Positions 25,449 to 34,952 are shown, counted from the stretch's first letter. The stretch: DNA of 64,000 nucleotides from Desulfovibrio sp. TomC (GCF_000801335.2 NZ_JSEH01000017.1:62001-126000), one strand, 5' to 3'. The notes: generated by a model not told the origin, from the letters alone. Program-made: numbers and translations.

Positions 25449-26694
25449 GTCTTGGTTCCCTCCCAGTCCAACCTGGGGAGGGCCATCCAGCTCAATTCCT
25501 GAGACAAGAAAAGGACCAAGCCCAAAGGCCCGGTCCTCCTGATAAATTGACGTAGTCCCGCCGCCGTCCCCGATGGTAATGATCCACCAGGGACGGAAGC
25601 GATTTCAGGATCGAATGATTCGTCGCCGGATCAAGCGTCCTTCACAACCCAACATACGGTTTTCCCGTATTGAGCTGAAGCAAGAGATGATTTTGAAGAT
25701 CAATGTAGTTTCAAAACGATCGAGGCTAGTCGATATTCTTCAACGATTGCATCTTGAACAATCGAGATAGCGTCAAACTTGTTTTTAAACTTCGGAATGA
25801 TCATCAAATATTTACATCTCTCGCCGTATCCCTTACGGATACGCAGCCATCCTTATTGGTAGTAGCTTCTTCACAGCTTTTGCCATTGAAGGCATCCAAT
25901 AGGGACTTCCCTTGGTTTCAAGTCAGGTCTATAAAAACCGTCCCGAACCTAATCTCGTGCATATGACCAGAAGATATTATACCTATGTATATCTCCAGAA
26001 CTGGAAATTTCAGTAAACTTCAGTTTGCCATGAACTTCGTTCATCATATGCGCCACCGTGGTCTCTTCGTGGTGTTCACGAATACGGGCCAGTCTTTCAG
26101 TCTCAACCCCTTTCTCAACTGAATTGCTTCATATTGGTTAGGTCTTGCTCAGGAAGTCTTATTCGATGAAGTCGACAAGAAGTTTTAGGATCTGAGGCAA
26201 GTTTATTTTTTGACTGCAACATTTACTTAGGTTGAAGATGTTGGTTGCGATTTGAGCAACTTCGAACCAGCGACCTAATGCAAGGCACCCATGGCGATTT
26301 AACTACGCTTTAAATTTGATAAATCACTCGTAAGTTCGGAACAATGCTTAACGATCTCGATCATTCGCGCTAGGTGCGACAACTGAAGACTCGAAAAGTC
26401 TGGTATGTATTCTGAAATATACTATGATATGGTGAACTTATTTCTGTCTACGATCCATGAATGTTGTATAAGCATGGAAACTCTGGCTTGGATTAGCCGT
26501 ATTGGAGAAATACTAACTTATAAGTACACGAACGATCGAATCTATTCGACGTCACTTGATCAAGTTTCTTTGAGCTGACCGAGCTATCGGCAGACTCATC
26601 ATGTAATATTTCGATCCTCTGGCTGCAAGCTGGATCATGATGGTCTCAGGCATGGCAGCCCGAGTAGGCCACCATGCCTGGACCGTTCCGCAGG
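25449..26694. other. AT-rich gene-poor stretch
   Basis: About 1.2 kb without a supported gene, clearly more AT-rich than the island average in its central part. It contains a small hairpin (GGACC-aagcccaaaggccc-GGTCC near 25513), a TATAAT on the minus strand near 25979, and an inverted repeat CAGGCATGG/CCATGCCTG at 26647-26680 behind the next gene. It may be decayed coding sequence or an untranslated regulatory RNA region. Confidence 0.5.
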
Positions 26695-27000
26695 TTAAAA
26701 GGGATAATCCGCCGCGTCGTCGTTTAAATCCGGCGCACCAGCGAGGACGTCGTCTTCCTCAGAACCCCACGGCGGCATCGAGGGGTCATGTTCTGGTTCC
26801 GAGGCCACCGGCACGTTTTCGATCTTAGCCGCCGCCATTCCCGGCGCAACGGGCACCACCGTCACATCCTGTGCGGCAGGAATCCAGTGCGCATCTTGCA
26901 CCACCGTTGTGTCCGGCGTCACCGGCATGTCGCCAGAAGTAATCCCGAATATCTCTCGGGACAGCCCGTATTTGTCCAACATCTCGTCAAAACTCGTCAT
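26695..27000 (-). CDS. Small acidic island protein
   Basis: The 101-residue protein from ATG 27000 has GGAGG 7 bases upstream. It starts MTSFDEMLDKYGLSREIFGI and ends with an acidic, low-complexity tail (GSEEDDVLAGAPDLNDDAAD). It lies between the iteron region and the AT-rich stretch. No family recognised. Confidence 0.55.
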   Translation of the reverse strand: MTSFDEMLDKYGLSREIFGITSGDMPVTPDTTVVQDAHWIPAAQDVTVVPVAPGMAAAKIENVPVASEPEHDPSMPPWGSEEDDVLAGAPDLNDDAADYPF

Positions 27001-27091
27001 TTTCTTCCCTCCTGGGCAGGTCCTGACCATTCCGACCTGTTCCCTACCTCTTTTTAGAAAAAGGTGTTGTTTTTCAAACGGTTATTGTCAC

Positions 27092-27312
27092 GTATGGACG
27101 GTAAGGACGGTATGGACGGATTTTTGGGGGGTACCTATATTGCCGCCCTCCTTCCCTGACCAAGGCTAGGTGTTCCAATTCCCAGAAAGGACCCTTTTTA
27201 GAGTCCATACCGTCCATACCATCCATACCAATCCTGTAACATATCAAAATATAATAGTTTTTATGTATTTTCCGGTAAGGACCGGATATTTCTCAGTCCT
27301 TACCGTCCTGAC
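27092..27312. repeat. Iteron-like 9-bp repeats, candidate replication origin
   Basis: Nine copies of a 9-mer with consensus GTAWGGACG: three direct (27092-27118), three inverted (27202-27228), one direct (27275-27283) and two inverted (27295-27312). An AT-rich stretch lies at 27231-27272. They sit just after the stop of the primase-helicase gene. Iterons beside an AT-rich segment and a primase gene are the usual organisation of satellite and plasmid origins. Confidence 0.65.
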
Positions 27313-27315
27313 CAG

Positions 27316-30210
27316 CTATCGCAGGTCCTCATCGTTGGGTATGTTCTTGTCGAATTCGGCAAGATTTATATCGAGGATGACCGAAAGGGTTTCCTTCTTG
27401 AACACGTAGGCATCACAGGGAGCAGCCCCGATGCGAACGCTTTTCTGGTATCCCTTCTTGGGCTTGCTCAGCCAGCCGCGGTCAGCCCAGGTTTTGATCA
27501 TAGCCTGTACCTCGAAGCCCTTGAGCACGCGTTCAAGCATATCCCTGGTTACCGCGAGAGCGGTCCACACACCTTGCTTATCCCATCGTCCTGCCCAGCC
27601 CTGAGACGGCTCGACAGGGGTGCCGTTGGTGTCGTTCTTGTGCCGGCCCCAGAACTTCGCCTGGTTCGCCACGGCCCAATCCCAGAGAACCTTGACGGCG
27701 TCTTTTGCCTTGTCGGCCTGTTCCGCGCCCAACGTGACCGTCGGCCAGAGATCATCCAGCACTTCGCTGATCGGGCGGGTGGGGTTAAGCCCCGGCAAGG
27801 CGGCGTGGATGAGGGGGATGGTCACGGCGAAGAAGGCGAGGATTTCGCTCAAGCGGATGGCGACACTGTCTCCGGCGGCCTTTACACAAAAATGCCACAG
27901 CATCTCGATATAAGCATTTCGCCAAAGTGGCCAGTCGTCACGGTGGTCAAGGATGAATTGCACCACCATGGGGCCGGCGTGACCGTAGTTGCCCTTAGCC
28001 AGCATCTCAACGTTCTTGACGAACGATCCCTGGTTTCCATTCCCAAACGGTGGACCCCAAAGACTCAGGACCCGGGCCTTAACGCCGCCATGGCGTTTGG
28101 CATAGTCGACGATGCTCTGTTCGCCGGAAGAGATGAGGATCGATTGCCACGTGCCGGTCGCGCTTGTCCCGGTCGGCGTGCCGCGTCCCTTGCCCTTGCC
28201 AGATGTGAAGCGATATACCAAGTCCCCTATGACATCGTCAGACCTTGCGGTTTTGGTGTCGTCGAGCATCAATGGTAACCCGTTGAGGAGGGCCGCCGTG
28301 CGTTCGAACCAGACGTCCGTGCCATCCCACGTGTTGAGGATGCTGTTCGGCAAGCGTTGCACGGGGGTTCCCCAGCTCGAGGCGGCCAGGACCTGGGTGA
28401 TTGTCTTTCCCTTGGACGTCTCTCCGGCGATGTCCTCGACGAAGTTCGCTGCTTCCAGGACACGAAGGAACGGGGCTGAAAGAGCTGACATGACGGTGAT
28501 GAAAACTTTGGTGAACCCATACAAAGAGTTCGCCATCTTCAGCCAGTCATGGAACGAGCCGTTTGTCGTGAACCCCTTAGCGATCTGGGCATCACCATCA
28601 TCCTGGGCACGAAATGTGACGATATCCACAACGTCACTTCCAGTGGGGACGAGTAAGTTTTCGCCACAGAGGAATGCCGCGTCGCCCTGCCAGCCGAGGT
28701 GGCTACTGCTTTTTTCCAACGGAGTGACTTCTGCGTTGGCGACTTCGAAGTCCTCAAGATACCGGACCAGATCTTTGGAGGACAGACTGGTCACGGGCAA
28801 ACCAAAGCCCGTAAGCACCAAAATCTCGCGGGTGTCGGCGATGGTCCGTCGGCTGACAATGCGATGATTCCACTGCTTATCCTTAAACCATCCCAGTTCA
28901 ACAAACTCCGTGCCAGCGTTGACGTCTTTGGAACGTGCTACGATGACGACCGGAACAGGGCAGACCCGGATTGGAATGAATTTCCCGGTGTCGCCAACCT
29001 CGTCATAGCGCCATACTCCCTTGGCGTAGCTCACATTGTACAGTGCGGGGATCATAGTTCCTTCGGCTACAGGTGCATTCGGAATGGCAAGCTCAGCTAA
29101 CACTTCAACCGTCCCGATTGCCTTGGTTGTACCAAGCAATATGGGGCTCGTGACCTTGCCCCAGTGCGAACAGGCTGAACAGAACGTCTCACCACCGCAG
29201 TTGGTGCGGATGTCGACGCATGTTCGAGGCCCGGGGTTATTTAAGGCATCAGCAATCTTTTTGTCGGTCTCAGCCGCTGAATAGCCGGGGTAAGGTCGAC
29301 TTATTTCGTGCACTTTGGCAGGGCCATCCTGGCACCGGCCTCCGATGGACACGACTGCGTACCATTCCGGTTCAGGCAGGGACGCGGCGTCGACCACGCA
29401 GTGGTGCACCCAGGCACAGTTCGTCTTAACCTTATCGAAATCGGCGAGGGGGAACTGCCCACTCGGGGCCGTCGCCATGTGCTTGTTTGTCATCTTCTTT
29501 GCCACCGTCGGAGAAGGCGCGACAGGAGGGAAGGCCTGTTCGATTTCGTCCGGGGTATAGCGATCGGCTGGCTCGTAATGGATCACCTGCACCGGGCGCG
29601 GGTTCGCAGGGACCTTCACATTCAGAGAGCCAGGGATTCGCAGCAGGCGGTCTAAGTTGGCCGTCGAGTCGAGCGCGTAGCCACGTTTGCGTCCCTCGGC
29701 GTTGATAAAAGCCTGAAGGCGGACGGACAAGGCCTTGGCCTTCTCCCGATCAGCGTCGTCCGCAAGTTTCCACGGGTCCTTGAACAGCCACAGAGGGTAG
29801 GCTCCACCTCCGCTGTGCACGATCATTGTGGGCCGGAGCGGAAGAGAATCGATCAGATCCCGCGCCGCTGCGAGGTCTTGCGGCAAGTTTGGCTGCTTAT
29901 GGCCGGGGCCGGCGATGTCGGTGTCGTGCCAGAGCCCGGGGATCGCCACGGTCGTAGCTTCTTTCCCCCGGCTATGAGGACCAACATTCGTAGCTTGCAG
30001 CCCGATCTGGAAGTAGACGTGCTGCCCTTGCCGCGTGAGATCCTGGACCTTCGCCTCGACCGCATCTAATCCCTCGGCGAGCGCGAAAGGATGCGTGGTT
30101 CTGGCTGGTAAGGTCCAGAGGTTAAGATACCCGGTTCCCTGATAGTTGGGCCAAAGGGCTTGCAGGAACGTTTGGCTGGGTGTGTGGATGGCCGGTAAGT
30201 TTTCGGACAT
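27316..30210 (-). CDS. Primase-helicase with DUF927 domain
   Basis: The 964-residue protein has a GGGGGAG ribosome site. Residues 1-230 resemble an archaeo-eukaryotic primase (LWHDTDIAG acidic pair, VHSGGGAYPLWLF, LDRLLRIPGSLNVK). A Cys-rich piece follows (NCGGETFCSACSHWGK, about 330-345). From about 430 a DUF927 helicase-like domain carries Walker A GETSKGKT and Walker B LPLMLDD. It would prime and unwind DNA for replication of the element. Iteron-like repeats follow its stop. Confidence 0.87.
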   Translation of the reverse strand: MSENLPAIHTPSQTFLQALWPNYQGTGYLNLWTLPARTTHPFALAEGLDAVEAKVQDLTRQGQHVYFQIGLQATNVGPHSRGKEATTVAIPGLWHDTDIAGPGHKQPNLPQDLAAARDLIDSLPLRPTMIVHSGGGAYPLWLFKDPWKLADDADREKAKALSVRLQAFINAEGRKRGYALDSTANLDRLLRIPGSLNVKVPANPRPVQVIHYEPADRYTPDEIEQAFPPVAPSPTVAKKMTNKHMATAPSGQFPLADFDKVKTNCAWVHHCVVDAASLPEPEWYAVVSIGGRCQDGPAKVHEISRPYPGYSAAETDKKIADALNNPGPRTCVDIRTNCGGETFCSACSHWGKVTSPILLGTTKAIGTVEVLAELAIPNAPVAEGTMIPALYNVSYAKGVWRYDEVGDTGKFIPIRVCPVPVVIVARSKDVNAGTEFVELGWFKDKQWNHRIVSRRTIADTREILVLTGFGLPVTSLSSKDLVRYLEDFEVANAEVTPLEKSSSHLGWQGDAAFLCGENLLVPTGSDVVDIVTFRAQDDGDAQIAKGFTTNGSFHDWLKMANSLYGFTKVFITVMSALSAPFLRVLEAANFVEDIAGETSKGKTITQVLAASSWGTPVQRLPNSILNTWDGTDVWFERTAALLNGLPLMLDDTKTARSDDVIGDLVYRFTSGKGKGRGTPTGTSATGTWQSILISSGEQSIVDYAKRHGGVKARVLSLWGPPFGNGNQGSFVKNVEMLAKGNYGHAGPMVVQFILDHRDDWPLWRNAYIEMLWHFCVKAAGDSVAIRLSEILAFFAVTIPLIHAALPGLNPTRPISEVLDDLWPTVTLGAEQADKAKDAVKVLWDWAVANQAKFWGRHKNDTNGTPVEPSQGWAGRWDKQGVWTALAVTRDMLERVLKGFEVQAMIKTWADRGWLSKPKKGYQKSVRIGAAPCDAYVFKKETLSVILDINLAEFDKNIPNDEDLR

Positions 30211-30352
30211 TTCTCCCCCTCCATCGGAGTGAGCTTCCTCGGTTCATAATGTCTCCTAATGTGTCGGCGGGCTTGCCACCGATTCTTGGGTTCGGGTCCC
30301 TGGAGCGACGCGCTACAGGGAGGAATCATAGAGGATGGTTGCGGTTGTGTTC

Positions 30353-30586
30353 TCAGCTGCCCGGGGCCAGAGTCTCTTCCGCGTCGCCAAGGAGCGGGAG
30401 AAGGACATTGCCGTTTTCGTCGCACGGGAGCGAGGAAAGCGGTTTGCCGGTGCCGTCGTCGTCGACGCTTTTGGCCGGCGCGCCTAACAGCGGGAGAAGC
30501 ACATCGGGCTCGCCGTGAGGGGTTGACGGTTGCTTGCCGGAATTGGCGGTCGGGGCCTTACGCGTGGTTTTTTGGGCGTCGCTCAT
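30353..30586 (-). CDS. Small protein with duplicated LLPLLG motif
   Basis: The 77-residue protein has AAGGAG 8 bases before ATG. It is mostly disordered-looking and contains the same segment twice: DVLLPLLGAPA and NVLLPLLGDAE, 35 residues apart. It lies 142 bases upstream of the primase-helicase in the same direction. The repeated motif may bind a partner protein; function unknown. Confidence 0.5.
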   Translation of the reverse strand: MSDAQKTTRKAPTANSGKQPSTPHGEPDVLLPLLGAPAKSVDDDGTGKPLSSLPCDENGNVLLPLLGDAEETLAPGS

Positions 30587-30716
30587 GGTGGTCTCTCCTT
30601 GTTTGTCTGGCTATGTTTTATGTATGGTGACAGGTAGTTATCAATCCTGCCACTTCACACGTTGCCAGTCTGTCTCTAGCGAGAAGCTCAAAGGGGAATA
30701 GGAAGGTCGACCAGCA

Positions 30717-31115
30717 CTAGCTGTAACTCTTCCTCAGTATGATCAAGCTACCTTCGACTTCGATGTCGAACTTGTCATTCTCGCTAAGTTTATCATTGGC
30801 TCGAAGCTTTCTATTGAGGCTAGCTATAGTAGCTTTGTCGATGACGAGACTGCCTTTGCTATTGATGTACGGTTGTCCGTGCTTGTCAATGTCCGGCTTG
30901 GCCGAGATGAGAATGACGTCAACCAAACCTTTTCGAATGGCTTCAATGTATATCTTGTCGACCAGAGCAGTTGTGACGTTGAGCTCTTTGCTGACTACCT
31001 TCGCGTCAACTTTGCGCTTTGTTCCGTTGTTGCTCTGGAATTTATGGATGAACAAATTCGCAAGGTTGTTTAACGTTTTCTTGCTCACGGTACGCGTCAT
31101 ATCGGTCGAGTTCAT
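30717..31115 (-). CDS. Island protein with AbrB-like C-terminus, paralogue B
   Basis: The 132-residue protein from ATG 31115 has GGAG 6 bases upstream. The N-terminal helical part includes VVSKELNVTTALVDKIYIEA, which looks like a helix-turn-helix. The C-terminal hairpin reads QPYINSKGSLVIDKATIAS and FDIEVEGSLIILRKS. It aligns well with paralogue C at 32445 and more weakly with A. Lower GC than its neighbours. Confidence 0.62.
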   Translation of the reverse strand: MNSTDMTRTVSKKTLNNLANLFIHKFQSNNGTKRKVDAKVVSKELNVTTALVDKIYIEAIRKGLVDVILISAKPDIDKHGQPYINSKGSLVIDKATIASLNRKLRANDKLSENDKFDIEVEGSLIILRKSYS

Positions 31116-32385
31116 ATCTTGCTCCATTATTGGGTGGCATGTCGCTGCCGCCAAGGGCGGTGCAGCAGGGCATTAGCCATGCCAAGCCAATAACAGCGTC
31201 CTCACAGTGAGCACCAGATTCAGGCCGTCCCACAAGAGGCCGTGCCGCTAGACCCCCATGGCGGCGTTATACTGTGCCATGGAGGCCTCGGTGGACTGCT
31301 GAGGGGAAGGGTCTGGGCCAAGCGCAGGACGCAGCTATGGCCGGCAAACTGGTTTTGACAAGATTTCCGAGAGCGTCCCCGGCATCAGCAGGCATGACGG
31401 CTGAAGACGGACTGGCTATCGGATATCGCGGGCGCACGAAGTGGGCCATGTGCCAAGGGCAACAAAAAATAGACGTTTTTTCAGGAAAGGTGGGCGAGAA
31501 GTGCCCGATAATTGGGGTAGGCTAATAGCTGGACCTGTCAGCGAAGGACAGGTCGACAGCTTTATATTTTGGTCGAGGGACGAGATTCAACACGTGAAAA
31601 CGCATTGACGTTCCTCGGATGCTAGAGGTTGTGGAAACCGGCAGTTTAAAACGCTACCGTGTCATGTTCAACATCCCGATATGGCTACACAAAGCATCAG
31701 TCCGTACTCCCGCCGGCCAAGGAGGCCCTTCGCATGGCGCTTCCTGGAAGGCCGTGCGTGGCGTTGAGCTTCTTGCGCTCTGGGTAGATGTCAAAGATCA
31801 ACGGTCAACGGGGTGCTGCCAAAACCAGGGCTAAATTTTTAACGAGATATATCCCGTCCGTCAAGGGTCATGCGAGATTTTTTTTCATCTCCGGAAAAAA
31901 TATGTTTGGAGCACATGGCTGGGAGAGCTCCCTCTTTTGCAAATAGCTCTAGCCCTGACAATCTGTATCATTGTATGGTCTTACGCCCCGGGGTTCGGAC
32001 ATTTGATTGCCAAGGATTTCCGGCGTTGCAGAAGTATCGGGGCTGCTGTTTGGTCAATCCTCTTTGGGCCACATGATCATAGCGACCGGCTCGCCCTGGT
32101 CGCCTGGGCCGATGCCGCCCCGCGCAAATGCCTGTGCTTGGCATGACCCGCAGTATGGATCTTCCCTGTTTCAGGGCTGGCTCCTTGGCAGCAGGAGTCT
32201 CCGCGATCTGGCGTGCTGAAACGTCTCCACAAATCCTGCGTGTCGTGGCAGTTCCATTGTTCGACGTTCTGTTTTTGTGCGCAAGTCTGGTTCGCTGCGA
32301 CTCGCGGCTATTCTAGACTAATTTAGTATGCAATCTGTGCGTGGCGATTCAAAACCAAAGAACGCAAGGTCGTCGAGTCGGTGGA
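31116..32385. other. Gene-poor stretch with DUF6573 fragment
   Basis: About 1.27 kb with no supported intact gene. Only the copy of the DUF6573-like 3' end at 32059-32118 was recognised; the rest is mixed-composition sequence, probably decayed. Confidence 0.5.
32059..32118 (-). pseudogene. Fragment of DUF6573-like gene
   Basis: The 60 bases match the 3' end of the gene at 33394 closely (a 33-base core around CCGGCTCGCCCTGGTCGCCT is the same), with the flanks diverged. It lies 1.3 kb away on the same strand. A duplicated and decayed tail. Confidence 0.65.
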
Positions 32386-32427
32386 TAAAAAAATCCCAAG
32401 GAGCCCTGTCGGCTCCCTGGGAAGATG
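32386..32427 (-). terminator. Rho-independent terminator of paralogue C
   Basis: On the minus strand TCCCAGGGAGCC-gaca-GGGCTCCTTGGGA is followed by TTTTTTT, 18 bases after the stop at 32445. Confidence 0.88.
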
Positions 32428-32444
32428 TGGCTAGGTGGAGTGGG

Positions 32445-32945
32445 TTAGCTGGCCCGGGTCAGGATGATCCGGTCGTCTTCAAGCGTCACGTCAAACTGCT
32501 GTCCGGGGGCGAACTGCTTGTCAGCCGCCGCACCGGCGTTGTGTGCGGTGAAGATGCTTTTCGCGATCATGAGCATGCCGCGCGTATCAATATAGGGGCG
32601 GTTGTCGGTAGCTTTCACGTTGACGTCGTCGTCGAGATCATATCCTCCACGGGCCAATTTGGAGCTAATGAAGACCTTGTCGACCATGGCGAGGGAGAGG
32701 TTCATCTTGTTGGCCCAGGCCGACGCGGAAATCATCTTGTCAGGGAACGCATCCGCATTGGCGGCGGCTACCAACTTATCGGCCTCTTCGGCGATCTGCT
32801 CTTTGGACAGCTTGCGGATTTTTTTCGCCTTCTTGGTGGAAGCGTCCAGCTTGGAGGTTTTGTTGGTCGACTTGGCCGAGCGAGCGGGAGGAGGCGTGGG
32901 GACGGGCGTCTGGTCAGTGGAGGCGGGCTTCTGGTCGGTGCTCAT
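32445..32945 (-). CDS. Island protein with AbrB-like C-terminus, paralogue C
   Basis: The 166-residue protein from ATG 32945 has GGAG 7 bases upstream; a longer frame to 33101 is not supported. A Pro/Lys/Ser-rich N-terminus (about 1-45) leads to a helical region with SAWANKMNLSLAMVDKVFIS. The C-terminal hairpin reads RPYIDTRGMLMIAKSIF and FDVTLEDDRIILTRAS. Probable DNA-binding regulator, homologous to paralogue B. Followed by a strong terminator. Confidence 0.65.
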   Translation of the reverse strand: MSTDQKPASTDQTPVPTPPPARSAKSTNKTSKLDASTKKAKKIRKLSKEQIAEEADKLVAAANADAFPDKMISASAWANKMNLSLAMVDKVFISSKLARGGYDLDDDVNVKATDNRPYIDTRGMLMIAKSIFTAHNAGAAADKQFAPGQQFDVTLEDDRIILTRAS

Positions 32946-33217
32946 GGGAAAACTCCATCGTGCTTCGGGTCGGCTGTAACGATCGGGCATCTGGGCCAAA
33001 GATAGGCCGTCTCGTTCGTTGCCGGGCGTGTAATGATGGCCCAACAGTATGGAGCAATCCGGGCGGGTATTGTTTCGACGAATCTCTGTTACGCCGGCCA
33101 CGGGATGACGTCAATAAATTTTTAGGAATTTAATTTGCCCAACTTCACCACAATTGACAAGAGATTTGGTCTGTCTCGATTTAGAGCCGGACGAAGGGCG
33201 ACCGAACCAGAGAAGGT

Positions 33218-33339
33218 GGTGGAGATGGTGGAGGTGTTTTTTCAGGATTTTGGATTGCTGACGGCCGTGCTCCATCGCCCAGGCCTATCAGCCGTGCGGC
33301 CGTGGAGGTTGTGCAGAAAATATCTCCACTATCTCCTCT
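33218..33339. repeat. Second set of 9-bp direct and inverted repeats
   Basis: GGTGGAGAT and GGTGGAGGT in tandem at 33218-33235, then ATCTCCACT and ATCTCCTCT as inverted units at 33322-33339, 86 bases apart. The layout mirrors the iteron cluster at 27092 but with another 9-mer. The 32946-33393 interval holds no supported gene. Confidence 0.45.
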
Positions 33340-33393
33340 AGGCAGAAAGATGATTTTAAAATAGGCGGTTATAGGCGATTGCGATGGCCTGAG

Positions 33394-33771
33394 CTAATCG
33401 TCTTCGGGCAGCATGATAGTCATGACCGGCTCGCCCTGGTCGCCTGGGCCGATGGCTGCCACAACATGGGCCGTGTCCCACCGCCCCGGTGCCATGAGAA
33501 ACAGGACGTCAAATTCGGCGCGGTCACTATCCCTGATAGCCTTAGCCGCGAGCAGGGTGCGAAAGAGCAAGTCCTGGAGGCGTCCTTCGACAGATTGCCC
33601 TTCGCCCTCCAGTCCGGCCGGCGGTGCCACGTATTCATTATATAGATGGTCGGTGACCACCGTGTGCACCTTGAAACCAATCTGTGCCGCCTGGGTGGTG
33701 ACGTCGACCAAGACGCCGTCCGCGATGGCCTGGGCGCGGGTGTAGCTGAAAATGATCGGCCAGTCGTCCAT
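33394..33771 (-). CDS. DUF6573-like island protein
   Basis: The 125-residue protein has AGGAGG 7 bases before ATG. It opens MDDWPIIFSYTRAQAIADGV then LVDVT, the pattern of the DUF6573 family common on plasmids and phages, and ends GEPVMTIMLPEDD. Function of the family is unknown to me. A fragment of its 3' end is duplicated at 32059. Confidence 0.72.
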   Translation of the reverse strand: MDDWPIIFSYTRAQAIADGVLVDVTTQAAQIGFKVHTVVTDHLYNEYVAPPAGLEGEGQSVEGRLQDLLFRTLLAAKAIRDSDRAEFDVLFLMAPGRWDTAHVVAAIGPGDQGEPVMTIMLPEDD

Positions 33772-33801
33772 GGGAAGTCCTCCTGTATGGTATGGTTGCG
33801 G

Positions 33802-33999
33802 TTACTCGTAGAACTTCGGGTCGTTTTCGGTGACTTTCAAGTTGTCGAATCGACCACGAAGATTCCGTTCTTCTTTTTTAATTGCGTTTCGAACATTTTC
33901 TCTGCCAACGATCACACCACCACCGCTAAGGATCATCTTGAGGACTCCACCAGCTACAGCACCGACGAATACTCCGGATAATAATTTGAAAAGCCACAT
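33802..33999 (-). CDS. Small membrane-anchored protein
   Basis: The 65-residue protein from ATG 33999 has GGAGG 8 bases upstream. A hydrophobic segment near the N-terminus (LFKLLSGVFVGAVAGGVLKM) is followed by a charged tail (RNAIKKEERNLRGRFDNLKV). It lies 30 bases upstream of the DUF6573-like gene. No family recognised. Confidence 0.5.
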   Translation of the reverse strand: MWLFKLLSGVFVGAVAGGVLKMILSGGGVIVGRENVRNAIKKEERNLRGRFDNLKVTENDPKFYE

Positions 34000-34038
34000 G
34001 TCTTTGACCTCCATGAAGCTGGTTTAATGACCAGGACT

Positions 34039-34260
34039 TCAGTCGTCGTTTTTGGAAGTAGCTGCTATTTGTTCGAGATATTCCCGAAAACTTGTCGTGA
34101 GCTGCATGCCTATTTCGGCCCACCGGCGCACAAAGACGCCCTGCACTCCAGAGTCCGCCGCTCCCATAACGTCAAAAAGCTGTTCGATCGGGCGAAACCG
34201 CTGAATGATTTGCTCAACCAGTTCGAGCGCCTTGTCGTTGGATTCTGCTTCGGTCGGCAT
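34039..34260 (-). CDS. Small helical island protein
   Basis: The 73-residue protein from ATG 34260 has GAGG 5 bases upstream. It is predicted all-helical and acidic (DKALELVEQIIQRFRPIEQL). It is the most upstream gene of the minus-strand island operon seen here. No family recognised. Confidence 0.45.
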   Translation of the reverse strand: MPTEAESNDKALELVEQIIQRFRPIEQLFDVMGAADSGVQGVFVRRWAEIGMQLTTSFREYLEQIAATSKNDD

Positions 34261-34754
34261 GCTCACCTCGTGGACCAGGGATATTGGGTCCATGGAGGGA
34301 GGATAGCCGGGGCCAGGATCCCGGTCACGGGGCGTCGGTGAAAATCAGGCTTTGGGCCGGGGCGGGGCCGCCCTGCGATTTTGGGGATGGGGTGGGGATT
34401 TGAGCCAGGGGCCTTGGAAAAATCCCAGGAGGGGGCGGAGGTCGCATACCAGGGGGCTGTCCGGGGGAGGGGCTTTGGGGCTGGGACACAGGGGCAGAGA
34501 TGCCAGAAGCTCTTGCTCGTTCGAAGTCTGCACTGCGAAGAACTGCTTCAATTTTAGCAGACTTCAGTTTTCCTTGCGGAATATCGGGGAAAACGGATAG
34601 TTAATACTGTTTTTGCAAGCAGGTGGAACTTCCTTTCCTGACGCGCCTTGGCGACGATGCCCAGGACTCGGAGGGACGGAAGTATCGCGAGATCTGGCAT
34701 TTTGTGAAGTCGAGCACGTCATCTAGACGCTGGTGCGTAAAGGCGATCTCCTCT
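34261..34754. other. G-rich then mixed stretch without supported gene
   Basis: 34340-34490 is strikingly G-rich on the plus strand (many GGGG runs). The rest, up to the hsdR fragment, shows open frames on both strands but none with a ribosome site or recognisable family. Confidence 0.4.
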
Positions 34755-34952
34755 ATGGACAAGAAATCCCTGAGCGAACGTGACATTTGTACGAAGTACA
34801 TTACTCCCAATCTGGTCAAAGCTGGTTGGGATAAGATGCTACAAGTTCGGGAAGAGGTGAGCTTTACCAAAGGTCGCATTATCGTTCGTGGGAAGCTTGT
34901 GTCTCGAGGCAAGGGGAAACGCGCCGATTATATTCTCTATTATAAGCCGAAT
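34755..34952 (+). pseudogene. hsdR: hsdR 5' fragment (type I restriction enzyme)
   Basis: From ATG 34755 the frame reads LSERDICTKYITPNLVKAGW, EEVSFTKGRIIVRGKLVSRG and KRADYILYYKPN. This is the typical N-terminus of type I restriction subunit R, just before its nuclease domain. It breaks off where the arylsulfatase fragment begins, in a different frame. No hsdM or hsdS is present, so this is a non-functional remnant. Confidence 0.85.

Noticed and set aside
27092-27312. CRISPR-like array
   Set aside because: Repeats are 9 bp, adjacent and in both orientations with no spacers; iterons fit better. No CRISPR array was found anywhere in the window.
27170-27409. Open frame rich in VHTVHTIHTN-like repeats
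   Set aside because: It is the translation of the 9-bp iterons, overlapping the primase 3' end; no ribosome site.
34345-34551. Proline-rich minus-strand frame
   Set aside because: Arises from the G-rich tract; no ribosome site or family.
34601-34912. Minus-strand 103-codon frame over the hsdR fragment
   Set aside because: The plus strand carries clear HsdR sequence; the minus frame has no recognisable features.
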